Shown: one piece after another, positions 1 through 7,807 of the stretch | Layout: every line of letters starts with the position of its first letter | How positions within the stretch are numbered: the stretch's first letter is position 1 | Source of the DNA: JBCFBK01 sp038562555 | Lineage (GTDB): Bacteria; Bacteroidota; Bacteroidia; Bacteroidales; Prolixibacteraceae | Length of the DNA: 64,000 nt | Reading direction: 5' to 3' | Assembly (NCBI GenBank): GCA_038562555.1 | Contig: JBCFBK010000026.1 | Location: forward strand, 8,417 to 72,416 | Notes under the pieces: model-generated | Seen by the model: the letters and a program-made list of their open reading frames with translations, nothing else | What the model was told of the DNA's origin: nothing | Database searches by the model: none | Made by a program: the position numbers and the translations under genes

Positions 1-261
1 TCCTTCAGGGAGGTTCATTAAACGGAAATGACCTGTTTCGTCGGTAGCGGTTCCGATCGTTGATCCTTTTACGGTAACTGACACGAACGGCAGGTGTTCT
101 CCTTTGGAAACAACATGACCGGCTACGTGCAGATCGTTGTGTGACGCCCGGTACCGGTGTCTGACGCCCGGCACATCATCTCCCTCCGGGATGGAAGCCT
201 GAGCAAAGGCACCGGCCAGCGATATGAGCAATAATGCTAACCCAAGAAATATTTTTTGCAT
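1..261 (-). CDS. TonB-dependent receptor, N-terminal fragment (truncated by window edge)
   Basis: Open from an ATG at 261 to the left edge of the window, giving 87 codons. The N-terminus is a typical signal peptide (MQKIFLGLALLLISLAGAFA) followed from about residue 45 by the start of a CarboxypepD_reg-like beta-sandwich (VAGHVV, then SVTVKGSTIGTATDETGHF), the domain that precedes the plug in many Bacteroidota TonB-dependent receptors. The plug and barrel lie outside the window, so the substrate cannot be read. The gene lies downstream of, and in the same direction as, a His-rich small membrane protein (460-858), and a CsoR-like dyad lies about 50 nt before its start; both hint at metal-linked uptake, which is inference. 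A non-receptor protein with the same domain is possible but less likely. Confidence 0.75.
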   Translation of the reverse strand, partial: MQKIFLGLALLLISLAGAFAQASIPEGDDVPGVRHRYRASHNDLHVAGHVVSKGEHLPFVSVTVKGSTIGTATDETGHFRLMNLPEG

Positions 262-311
262 ACGGATAGTTTGTTTTTAAAGGCAGCATGAAACCTGAAT
301 GTTGCATTAGC

Positions 312-325
312 ATACCCAGGGGTAT
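312..325. promoter_or_regulatory. CsoR-like dyad operator upstream of the TonB receptor
   Basis: A perfect 6+2+6 dyad, ATACCC-AG-GGGTAT, lies 51 nt before the ATG at 261. Operators of the copper-sensing CsoR family contain the same TACCC...GGGTA arms, as in the Bacillus copZA operator. No CsoR gene is visible in the window, so the assignment rests on motif resemblance only. Confidence 0.35.
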
Positions 326-459
326 CGCGAAACAAGCTATTTGTTTCATGACCTCAAGTTGACTTTTGGTTTTATTTGATTTAAACACAGCAATCCCGCC
401 AGATCCTGGTGGAGTAGTCAGTAAAAGCACGACGCGTATCGGTGAAATACAGTCGGCGT

Positions 460-858
460 TTATCCGATAAAAGCGAATATGTTCATCAGGATTTCGGGCT
501 GTATGGGCGGGGACCTTCCGGGCATCTGCCGGAGATAAAGCGACAGAACTTCCCGTTGAATCGGGAAGGCCGGACGCGAAAAGCAGTATAAAAACACCGC
601 TGAAAGTGTAAAAAAAGAAAAAGGAAAAAGGAGCTGAGCCTGATCGATCGCGATGTATTCTGTAGTAGAATGATGGTGCTTCTTTAGCGGGGCCGCATCA
701 GCGCCTTTGCTGTAAGGATGAGCATGGATGACGACCTGACCGTTTGGCAATTCATGAGCATGCAGAAATACGATGTCATTTAGTGCCAGCATGGCCACCA
801 CTGCCATACAAATAAATGCAGGGAGTCGCCTGATCCGGTGTTTAAAGGTCCTTGTCAT
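460..858 (-). CDS. Small His-rich membrane protein
   Basis: A 132-residue protein if the ATG at 858 is used; a TTG three codons upstream (867) is the alternative start. It has an N-terminal hydrophobic segment (residues about 12-28), a His-rich extracytoplasmic stretch with HAHELPNG, VVIHAHPY and KKHHHS, and a second hydrophobic segment around residues 75-93. Proteins of this shape are common beside metal-linked TonB receptors in Bacteroidota, and here the next gene downstream in the same direction is a TonB receptor (1-261). Metal binding or a role as an accessory to uptake is inferred from the histidines and the context; the family has no defined function that I know. Confidence 0.6.
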   Translation of the reverse strand: MTRTFKHRIRRLPAFICMAVVAMLALNDIVFLHAHELPNGQVVIHAHPYSKGADAAPLKKHHHSTTEYIAIDQAQLLFPFSFFTLSAVFLYCFSRPAFPIQREVLSLYLRQMPGRSPPIQPEILMNIFAFIG

Positions 859-1081
859 CGGAGGCAAAATAACAGAATAAAGTTCATATCATCAATCCCC
901 AGAAATGGGGATCAGCTCGGTTTAGGCATATTGCTGAGCTAATATACTCGTTTCACAATATTTGTTAATGGATTGAACTTCTCCTCTGTCGGCTGTTTAT
1001 AAGTCTAAAGATCAGCTTTGGAAGAAAGGGAGATACTGAACAGATATAAAAGTAGTGAGAACGAGTTAAATCTGAATAGAA

Positions 1082-2086
1082 ATGAAATACTTGCTCCTTT
1101 TACTTTTGGTCGGGTTAAATGCCTGCCACACAAAAACACCACCTGCAAAGGAAAATAAAACGGCAAGCCAGGCCGCAACGACCAGATTCGATAAACAAAC
1201 CGACGCTACCGCAGGAATTGTCTATTTCTCCGATAACAACGGGATAAGCTGGGAAAATAAGAGCGAGTGCCTGCCCGAAGATGCTTTTTTAACCGATATA
1301 GCCGTTTCGGATCAATGGTTGGGAGTTTCAACCAAACAAAACGGGATCTTCATATACGACCCCGAAAAGAACAATTGGAAAAATACCCCGGAACAGCCGC
1401 CTGCTTCGGCCGATACGGATGCACTGTTCTTTTTCAAAAACGAGTGGTATGCCGGCACCCATGGTGACGGAGTATTCGTTTCTTCGGACAAAGGAAAAAG
1501 CTGGAAGGCGATTAACCAGGGACTGGGAAACCTGACTATACGGAAATTCGCAGAAATTAATAACCGGTTATATGCCGGAACAAACGACGGCTTGTATCTT
1601 TTTGAGGAAAAGGCACAAAAATGGAGACTGGAAGTGGGAAGTAACCTGTTGCAGGTAAATGGTATCACCACGTATGACCATGAAATCTACCTTGGAACCA
1701 ACCAGGGCGTATTTAAGTCAGTAACTCCTCAAAACACATGGGAACATGTATTGACTGACCATTCCCTGCATAATATCGGACTGGCAGATCATACGCTGTA
1801 TGCGTTGACCTACAATGAATTATTTGCATCAAAAGACAAAGGCCACACCTGGCACAGCGCTCAACGGGGAATACCCGTAGGAAAATATTCATTTCAGCTC
1901 TTGCAAAAGGACCATTTCGTTTTTGTCGGACAATGGGACGGAATTTATTTAAACGATCGGTTTCAGAACTGGAAACCCTTTCATAAAGGTATACCGCCCA
2001 ATACCCCAATCACCGAAATGAATGTTTATCAAAACCGGTTGGTTGCTGCAAGCTCGTCGTGGAAAAAAAACGGCGGTAACCCGTAA
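1082..2086 (+). CDS. Beta-propeller (BNR/YCF48-like) lipoprotein
   Basis: A 334-residue protein with a lipobox ending at Cys15 (LVGLNAC), so it is probably anchored in the outer membrane or periplasm. The rest consists of repeated blades of the photosystem-stability/sortilin type: pieces such as YFSDNNGISWE, VSSDKGKSWKAI and ASKDKGHTWHSA are Asp-box-like S-x-D-x-G-x-x-W motifs, alternating with YAGTNDGLY / YLGTNQGVF strands. Such propellers mediate protein or ligand contacts and are not enzymes unless catalytic residues are present; none is evident. It is divergent from the minus-strand genes on its left and convergent with those on its right. The function is unknown. Confidence 0.75.
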   Translation: MKYLLLLLLVGLNACHTKTPPAKENKTASQAATTRFDKQTDATAGIVYFSDNNGISWENKSECLPEDAFLTDIAVSDQWLGVSTKQNGIFIYDPEKNNWKNTPEQPPASADTDALFFFKNEWYAGTHGDGVFVSSDKGKSWKAINQGLGNLTIRKFAEINNRLYAGTNDGLYLFEEKAQKWRLEVGSNLLQVNGITTYDHEIYLGTNQGVFKSVTPQNTWEHVLTDHSLHNIGLADHTLYALTYNELFASKDKGHTWHSAQRGIPVGKYSFQLLQKDHFVFVGQWDGIYLNDRFQNWKPFHKGIPPNTPITEMNVYQNRLVAASSSWKKNGGNP

Positions 2087-2151
2087 ATTCGTATCGGTTT
2101 ATCCGGAAATTCCAAACACACCTTTATCGTTCTTCCGCTTGAACGTTATGC

Positions 2152-2412
2152 TCATTTACCTCCTGCTTTACAGACACTGCAGGCATTCGCAATTTTAAGA
2201 GTGAAAACGGACGGGTATCTTTCCATAAACAGACGTATTGTCTTGTTTAACAACAACATGACCCGGTCGTACTCGCCGGTGATCGTCGTGCTCATCATAC
2301 CGGGTTCAATACGCAGATCATCGCTGACGGTTAGTTCATTCAGAAACTCGACGACCGGCGTTTTATAATCACCGGTCAGGGAATAATAGCTGATTTCAAT
2401 GCTTATCTCCAT
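2152..2412 (-). CDS. UPF0045/MTH1187-type thiamine-binding-like protein
   Basis: An 86-residue protein starting at the ATG at 2412 (MEISIEISYYSL); the open frame runs further upstream but would overlap the methyltransferase. The N-terminal ISIEISYYSL strand, the central GMMSTTITGEYDRVM segment and the length match the small ferredoxin-fold family (UPF0045, YqgV/MTH1187, related to thiamine-binding YkoF). The C-terminus carries an ANACSVCKAGGK tail with a CxxC motif, not obviously part of the core fold. It starts 4 nt after the stop of the methyltransferase gene, so the two are almost certainly co-transcribed. Ligand binding is inferred from the family only. Confidence 0.75.
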   Translation of the reverse strand: MEISIEISYYSLTGDYKTPVVEFLNELTVSDDLRIEPGMMSTTITGEYDRVMLLLNKTIRLFMERYPSVFTLKIANACSVCKAGGK

Positions 2413-2416
2413 GCGC

Positions 2417-3064
2417 TCAGGCTTTTTTTTGGACAAACGAAGCAATAAATGCAGGCTGAACCGCATGCTGTTTTTCGGTTCCGTCCAACAATTCAAATCC
2501 GGATGAGTAATAAACGCCCGGACTCAGTTGCGGATCGCCGAAGCGCTCCAGCATCCGGCTAATCTCCTCTGGCGTGTAAAACCGGGCGTTTCGGAAAACG
2601 TCGCTCTGCCCCTTGTTCATCCCCATCGCCGACAGGGCATTCAGCCATCCGGCAATAAAATAGCCACCGGGTTTAAGCACCCGTTCTATTTCATCAAACA
2701 CCCGGTCAACATCGTCTACAAATTCAAACATAGTAACCGAAGCGATTACTGAAAAACGATGATCGGGAAAAGGCAGGTTTGCTGCGTCGGCGTTAAGAAA
2801 AACGGCACCAGCTATGTTTTTCGTGCCGGCACGCTCAAGCATGGCATCCGACTCATCGATAGCCGTAACCCTAAAACCCCGCGCACAAAAATAACCGGTC
2901 CAGTGCCCCGTACCGCAGCCCAGTTCCAGCATTTCGGTGTCCGGGATCTGTTCCAGTTGCGCTTGTATTAACGCTCTTTCGATCCGGTCGACAGCTTTGC
3001 CCTGTTCCGTTTCATAATAGCGGTCATAGTCCCGAACAACCGACTGATTAGAAAATATATTCAC
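2417..3064 (-). CDS. Class I SAM-dependent methyltransferase
   Basis: A 215-residue protein with the Rossmann methyltransferase signature: motif I LELGCGTGHWTGYF at about residues 46-59, an acidic end of strand 2 (VTAIDESDAML), motif post-I/II around NADAANLPFPDHRF and a late motif RVLKPGGYFIAGW. This is the Methyltransf_11/UbiE-like small-molecule group; the substrate cannot be told. It is the first gene of a two-gene operon with the UPF0045 protein 4 nt downstream. The start (MNIFSNQSVVRDYDRYYE) fits the family, where a YD..A.YD-like motif begins the protein. Confidence 0.85.
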   Translation of the reverse strand: MNIFSNQSVVRDYDRYYETEQGKAVDRIERALIQAQLEQIPDTEMLELGCGTGHWTGYFCARGFRVTAIDESDAMLERAGTKNIAGAVFLNADAANLPFPDHRFSVIASVTMFEFVDDVDRVFDEIERVLKPGGYFIAGWLNALSAMGMNKGQSDVFRNARFYTPEEISRMLERFGDPQLSPGVYYSSGFELLDGTEKQHAVQPAFIASFVQKKA

Positions 3065-3117
3065 AATTTATTTTTCCTTCAAAGTTACCAAAAACAAAAT
3101 CATGAAGCCGCTTATGA

Positions 3118-4527
3118 TCAGCGCGCAGCAACCAAGGCATTTACGCCGGTTGCCTGCAGCATCAGATTATGCAAGTCTGTATTCAGGATGAACGGTTTAA
3201 GCAATTCGCTCCCTTGTCCAAACATGGCTAATTCAACGTAGTCGGCTGAATGGCTCATGCCTGACCAATATACTGAAGTATAATTTTGCTGAATCTGCGC
3301 AAACTGCTTGTATGGTAATTTATAGTCATTGTACAACCCTTCGTTACTCAGATCCGCATAATGAGAAAGGATCTCAGTGGCTTCATCCTTTGTAATGGTA
3401 TAGCCCTGCGCCAAGCTGATCTGCTCGATAAGCTGTGAGGGAGAATCGTCTTTGCGGACCTTTTTCAATACCCATTCATTGGTATATTTAAAATTTTGGA
3501 TCAAATCGAATTTCTTGTTGACATTCTTGCTGCTGATCAGGCCGGGATTCGCATTTCCGTGATCGGTAGTAATGACGACCAGGGTATCGTTCCTTTTTTC
3601 AGCAAAAGCGATGGCAACGCCTACAGCCTCGTCAAAAGCGATCTGATCATAAAGCAGACCGCCTACGTCGTTAGCATGCGCGGCCCAGTCCACTTTTCCG
3701 CCTTCAACCTGAAGAACGAAGCCTTCGGGATTACTGCTCATATGCGTAATTGCTTTCTGTGTCATTTCGGCCAATGTCGGGATACCAGCCAAAAGCTGAT
3801 CATCCGATTTCTGATCAAGAGTATAAGGAATATCTTCATGGAAAACGCCCAACAGGGGTTTATCGCTTCCTGCCGCATTCATTTCATGTTTGGTGCGAGC
3901 CAGGGCATATCCACCCGAAGTAAATTCGCTGAACAGGTCCCTGCCGTCTTTGCGTTTGTCCTTACTAAAATACTGGGTTCCCGCCCCCATCATCACATCG
4001 AAATGCAACGGAAGATACAAATCGGCAATCACGGCCTGATCTCTTGTTTTTGCGTTAATACAAAATCCCGCAGGCGTGGCATGGGTAACAGGAACGGTGG
4101 TCACACAGCCAACCGATTTTCCGGCATCCCTGAATTTCTGAAGGATCGGCTTATAATTTGTGTCGTCGGGTCCGATATTGAGGGTCCCGTTGTTGACCCG
4201 GTGGCCCCCGCCCCAGGAGGAACTGGCCGCCGCCGAATCAGTTACAAGCGAATCGGCCGAAGCCGTATCCATCAAGGCTCTTTTTATCCTGTTTTGCCGG
4301 TAGAGGTCAATCCAATGGCTACCATGCCCTTCTTTCCTGCGCAAAAGCAGATCAGCCATATTTAATGTTCCGGTGCTCATACCGTCGCTGACGAGAAAAA
4401 TAATATTCTTTGTTTTTCCTTTGCTTTTCTCAGCCGCTTTGGCGCTATGGCCAATCATGGTGGTTGAAGCCAGGGTACCTCCTGCAGCCGCAATCATCCC
4501 AAAATTCAAAAAATCTCTTCGTTTCAT
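3118..4527 (-). CDS. Tat-exported alkaline phosphatase
   Basis: A 469-residue enzyme that hydrolyses phosphate monoesters outside the cytoplasm. The start is the ATG at 4527, which places a twin-arginine signal at the N-terminus (MKRRDFLNFGMIAAAGG). A 17-residue upstream extension in the same frame is translated from a non-coding repeat and should not be included. Family residues are present: first metal ligand in IIFLVSDGMSTG, nucleophile Ser in TDSAAASSSWGGG, metal-binding EGGKVDWAAHAND, ITTDHGNAN, and the last His in MSHSADYVELAMFG. It lies between a methyltransferase operon and a repeat-filled intergenic stretch and seems to be a single gene. The length is typical of PhoA-like proteins. 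Confidence 0.93.
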   Translation of the reverse strand: MKRRDFLNFGMIAAAGGTLASTTMIGHSAKAAEKSKGKTKNIIFLVSDGMSTGTLNMADLLLRRKEGHGSHWIDLYRQNRIKRALMDTASADSLVTDSAAASSSWGGGHRVNNGTLNIGPDDTNYKPILQKFRDAGKSVGCVTTVPVTHATPAGFCINAKTRDQAVIADLYLPLHFDVMMGAGTQYFSKDKRKDGRDLFSEFTSGGYALARTKHEMNAAGSDKPLLGVFHEDIPYTLDQKSDDQLLAGIPTLAEMTQKAITHMSSNPEGFVLQVEGGKVDWAAHANDVGGLLYDQIAFDEAVGVAIAFAEKRNDTLVVITTDHGNANPGLISSKNVNKKFDLIQNFKYTNEWVLKKVRKDDSPSQLIEQISLAQGYTITKDEATEILSHYADLSNEGLYNDYKLPYKQFAQIQQNYTSVYWSGMSHSADYVELAMFGQGSELLKPFILNTDLHNLMLQATGVNALVAAR

Positions 4528-4531
4528 CGAT

Positions 4532-4740
4532 ATTAGTCGTAAGTATTTAGTCGTAAGTCGTAAGTTGAAAATAGCCATTAGCTGTTAGCTTTTTAGCTAT
4601 TAGTAAAAAAAACCCTACCTTATCACCATGTTACCTTTTAACCCGCTTCCGGTCTCCGGTTTCCTTTCTCCCTTTTCCGGTTTCCGGTTTCCGGTCTCCT
4701 GTCTCCTGTCTCCTCTCTTCGGTCTTCGGCTTCCCAAAAA
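4532..4740. repeat. Long composite intergenic repeat, copy 1 (inverted relative to copy 2)
   Basis: Low-complexity mosaic between the phosphatase and a TonB receptor. In order it has tandem TCGTAAG units, GCCATTAGCTGTTAGCT, a poly-A run of 8, CACCATGTTACC, then tandem GGTCTCCGGTTTCC / GGTCTCCTGTCTCCT units. The reverse complement aligns over most of its length with 22935-23120, in the same module order. There is no open frame of its own, but its translation adds a false N-terminus to the phosphatase. It fills the 278-nt gap before the receptor gene. Confidence 0.8.
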
Positions 4741-4805
4741 TAACATCTGCAATCTTTTCCGGCGCCGTTAACAGATTAAGTTTCCGTCAATTTTTCATTA
4801 CAAAC

Positions 4806-7148
4806 TCACAGCGACATCAGCCGCAGGCCAAGGTAGATGGTCCGCGGCGCAGCCGGGCCGTAAATATAGTTACTGTCTCTGTTTTTACCTGAATCAAAAT
4901 CGTCCTGATAATCGTTTGTCAGGTTTTTTACGCCTCCAAAAATTTCTATCCCCGAGTCAATCTGTTCCAATAAAAAGGTATAGCCCATTTTAAAATTCAG
5001 CTCCGTAAACGACGGAGTGGTAATATAGGCATCGGCAGGCTGTTCAGGCGCACCTGCGAAATGAGCCAGCTGCATCGGCCCGGTATAGACACTGCTTATT
5101 GACGCGTTAATCCGCTCGTTTGGAGTGATCATTAAGGTCAGATAACCATATTTATCCGGAGTTCTCATGAATGCACGCCGGGCCTCCAGTCCTTCGATAT
5201 TTTCGACCGGTTTCTCAAATTTACTCGACTGAAGGGTGAAACCGCTTTCCAACTGGACTTTCCGGTTGTAATTGGCCCGCAGTTCAATGGTTCCTCCCTG
5301 GACGGTGGCGCCGGAGCCATTTCTTTTTTCAAAGCGCTCTCCCAGGTCGTCCGATCCGATAGGCTCCAGATAAAAAGCATCATTTAATTTGGTATAAAAT
5401 CCTTCCAACGTAAATCCGGCTATAAAGAACTCGGTAGCTTTGTCATAGTTGACCGAAGCGCTAAAGCTGTTTGAGCGCTCCTCCTTCAGATCGGGTGCCA
5501 GCGAAATCCTGGAAACGCCACCTCCGGCGAAAGCAATGTGCATGTCCGAATCAAAAGCCTGGGGAGCTCTGAAGCCCGTACCCCAGGTAAAGCGAAGCTG
5601 CGTGGCAGTGCGGTACTTATACAAAAGCGAAACCCGCGGGCTGACAATGGCCTTGTCAACCAGGTTGTGCTTGTCTACCCGCACTCCCGTGAGTAAATTA
5701 AGGGTAGGCAGGATATCCCAGTCGCTCTGGGCAAAGCCCGCGGTTGTTCTCGTTTCCTGGTTGGTCACATACTGATAGGCGGGAATGGTGTCCAGCACAT
5801 CGTCAAACACATATTCAGCCCCCACCGTGAGATTATTGCTTCCGCCTAAAAATTTTGTCAGGCGATGATTAAGCTGCGTCCCCACCTGAATGGTCGTATT
5901 CTCCGTGAACCCATAGGGCGGGTTCTCCAGATGGGCCTGAATATCGGCAGGAGCATCGGGGTAAATCCCGGTATAGTGGTCCCTGTCGGTATACTGCCCG
6001 GCAAAATAGGTGATAAATGAACTGCGGTTTCCGTTAAAGTCAATCTGATAGTCCAATCCGCCCATAAAAACGTGATGCGTCCTTTCTTCCGATTGCTGAG
6101 CCTGGTAGGCGGCTTTTTCCACTTCTTCCCCGCCATACCGGTATTCATACAAGCTTGAAAAATTAACTTCCAGTTTTTGATTGAAAGCCGGTTTAAAAAA
6201 CAGGTTCGCTCCAAACGAATTGTTCTTTAATTCGGGCAATTCCGAAAACTGATCGCCGTTATGATCATAGGCCTGGCGATCGCGCTTGTTGATAAAAATG
6301 GCTGCTCCGGCATTGCGTTTATGCGTAAGCATGTTGATGTTTCCGCTAATGACAAGATCATTCGATTCGCCGTTAACCCGCTGCCCCGTCACACTGAAAT
6401 CATAGCCCGCTTCGGCAGGAATACGGGTGATGATATTGACCGTTCCGCCAATAGCGCTCGAGCCGTATAAGGCAGAACCGCCGCCCCGGACAACCTCAAT
6501 CCGTTCGACCATGTTCGCCGGGATCTGCTCCATGCCGTACAGGCCGGTGAGCGGACTGAAAACAGGACGGCCATTGATCAGGATTTGGGAGTAACTGCCT
6601 CCCAGTCCGTTCATCCTCAATTGTGTATAGTTGCAGGTCTGACAGTCGGTTTCCACCCGCAATCCGGGCTGAAAACGCAGCCCTTCGGAAATATTCGTGG
6701 CCTGGACCATATTCAATGATTTGGCATCCAGAATGTTGACGATCACCGGCGACTCCGTCTGCCGTTTAAAGGTCTTTGTTCCCGTAATCACCACTTCATT
6801 GATGGCCATGGTTTCTTCTGCAAGCGAAAAATTGACTTCCACAGTTTGCCCTTTAGCCACGGTGACAGTGTCTTTGGCCTCCTTATACCCGACCGATTTG
6901 GCCACAATCACATGCGTACCGGGAGGCAGATCAATTAACATGTAATGACCGGTGTGATCGGTAGAGGTACCCAGTTTTGTGCCTTCCACATAGATTGTGG
7001 CAAAAGGAATGTGTTCATTTTTCCCTTTTATTTTCACGTCACCAAATACGTTTGCATCGGTACGCTGAGCTTCCGCCTCTTCCAACGAGAGGGTAACAAC
7101 AGCTAACAGCAGTAAATATCTTAACGTAATCAAATACAGGTTCTTCAT
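4806..7148 (-). CDS. TonB-dependent outer membrane receptor
   Basis: 780 residues: signal peptide (1-28), CarboxypepD_reg-like domain (about 33-115), TonB-box-like segment NEVVITG (117-123), plug (about 128-242, with RIEVVRGGGSALYGSSAIGG) and a beta-barrel to the C-terminus ending in an aromatic-rich strand. The plug has a Cys pair at 169 and 172 (ETDCQTCNYTQLRMNG) typical of a Bacteroidota receptor clade often found near metal genes. No SusD partner adjoins it, so it is more like a metal/siderophore/cofactor receptor than a glycan SusC. It is read towards the repeat and phosphatase. The substrate is not resolvable from sequence alone. Confidence 0.9.
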   Translation of the reverse strand: MKNLYLITLRYLLLLAVVTLSLEEAEAQRTDANVFGDVKIKGKNEHIPFATIYVEGTKLGTSTDHTGHYMLIDLPPGTHVIVAKSVGYKEAKDTVTVAKGQTVEVNFSLAEETMAINEVVITGTKTFKRQTESPVIVNILDAKSLNMVQATNISEGLRFQPGLRVETDCQTCNYTQLRMNGLGGSYSQILINGRPVFSPLTGLYGMEQIPANMVERIEVVRGGGSALYGSSAIGGTVNIITRIPAEAGYDFSVTGQRVNGESNDLVISGNINMLTHKRNAGAAIFINKRDRQAYDHNGDQFSELPELKNNSFGANLFFKPAFNQKLEVNFSSLYEYRYGGEEVEKAAYQAQQSEERTHHVFMGGLDYQIDFNGNRSSFITYFAGQYTDRDHYTGIYPDAPADIQAHLENPPYGFTENTTIQVGTQLNHRLTKFLGGSNNLTVGAEYVFDDVLDTIPAYQYVTNQETRTTAGFAQSDWDILPTLNLLTGVRVDKHNLVDKAIVSPRVSLLYKYRTATQLRFTWGTGFRAPQAFDSDMHIAFAGGGVSRISLAPDLKEERSNSFSASVNYDKATEFFIAGFTLEGFYTKLNDAFYLEPIGSDDLGERFEKRNGSGATVQGGTIELRANYNRKVQLESGFTLQSSKFEKPVENIEGLEARRAFMRTPDKYGYLTLMITPNERINASISSVYTGPMQLAHFAGAPEQPADAYITTPSFTELNFKMGYTFLLEQIDSGIEIFGGVKNLTNDYQDDFDSGKNRDSNYIYGPAAPRTIYLGLRLMSL

Positions 7149-7291
7149 TTTTTAATTTTTATTCATTCCAAGTTTATTATGTTCTCATAATACAAATTTC
7201 ATGGTCTACCCATCCGGCGTTTTTATTCAGCCAGGAAATCATTCAGAAACAGCGAACAAAACAGGACATAAAAAAGTTGTGATAGGTTTAG

Positions 7292-7804
7292 TTAAACCAT
7301 CCGTTCCAGATCAATCAGTACCTGTCCGCCTAGAACGGTGTCGTCCGGTTTAACATGGACGGCCACTACTTTGGCATCTTCCGAAGCCAGCACCTGGTTT
7401 TGCATTTTCATGGCCTCCAGGATCAGCAGGGCCTCCCCTTTTTTTACGATTTTGCCTTTGGAAACGAAAACATCACGTACTTTACCTGGCATGGGTGATT
7501 TCAGCGAATATCCGCGTTCCAGACCATTGACCGAAGCCATGGCGGCTTTCCGAAGAAAAACTTCTTCGCGGTCGATCAGGAAATGATAGGTATTACCGTT
7601 AATTTTGACACTGTATTTATTCTGTTTTTTATGGATAACGTCTCCCGTAAAGACAGTTTTTTCGACACTGATTTTATAAATCCCCTGTTTATTCCGTTCC
7701 ATTTTTCGTTTGGCGAAAGGTTTGATCTTAAAATTATGTACGTTGAAAGCAAACTTTTTTTCGGCGCCTGAAACGATATATTTTTGTTCCGGTTCTTTTT
7801 CCAT
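7292..7804 (-). CDS. Biotin carboxyl carrier protein of acyl-CoA carboxylase
   Basis: 170 residues. The C-terminal about 75 residues form a biotinyl domain (LKSPMPGKVRDVFVSKG ... EAMKM) with the biotinylated lysine at about position 133; the N-terminal half is a charged region usual in the carrier subunits of Bacteroidota propionyl/acetyl-CoA carboxylases. It starts 3 nt after the stop of the biotin carboxylase gene and is the last gene of the operon 10912 to 7292. It carries the carboxyl group between the two catalytic subunits in the cytoplasm. No terminator hairpin is evident in the 143 nt that follow. Confidence 0.9.
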   Translation of the reverse strand: MEKEPEQKYIVSGAEKKFAFNVHNFKIKPFAKRKMERNKQGIYKISVEKTVFTGDVIHKKQNKYSVKINGNTYHFLIDREEVFLRKAAMASVNGLERGYSLKSPMPGKVRDVFVSKGKIVKKGEALLILEAMKMQNQVLASEDAKVVAVHVKPDDTVLGGQVLIDLERMV

Positions 7805-7807
7805 AGA

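Noticed and set aside
262..459. Riboswitch upstream of the first TonB receptor
   Set aside because: Apart from the CsoR-like dyad I find no cobalamin-type or TPP-type box and no terminator or anti-terminator pair in this gap.
868..1081. Promoter for the propeller lipoprotein
   Set aside because: A TTTG is present at 961, but no TAnnTTTG at a suitable distance. The region of 223 nt shows nothing further.
4528..4578. A 17-residue N-terminal extension of the alkaline phosphatase
   Set aside because: It is translated from a non-coding repeat; the same peptide type (MAIF-x-LRLTT-x-YLRL) arises at 23062 from the other repeat copy. The Tat signal starts at 4527.
4532..4740. CRISPR array or insertion sequence
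   Set aside because: The units are short, imperfect and without spacers of equal length; no transposase, cas gene or target-site duplication is seen.
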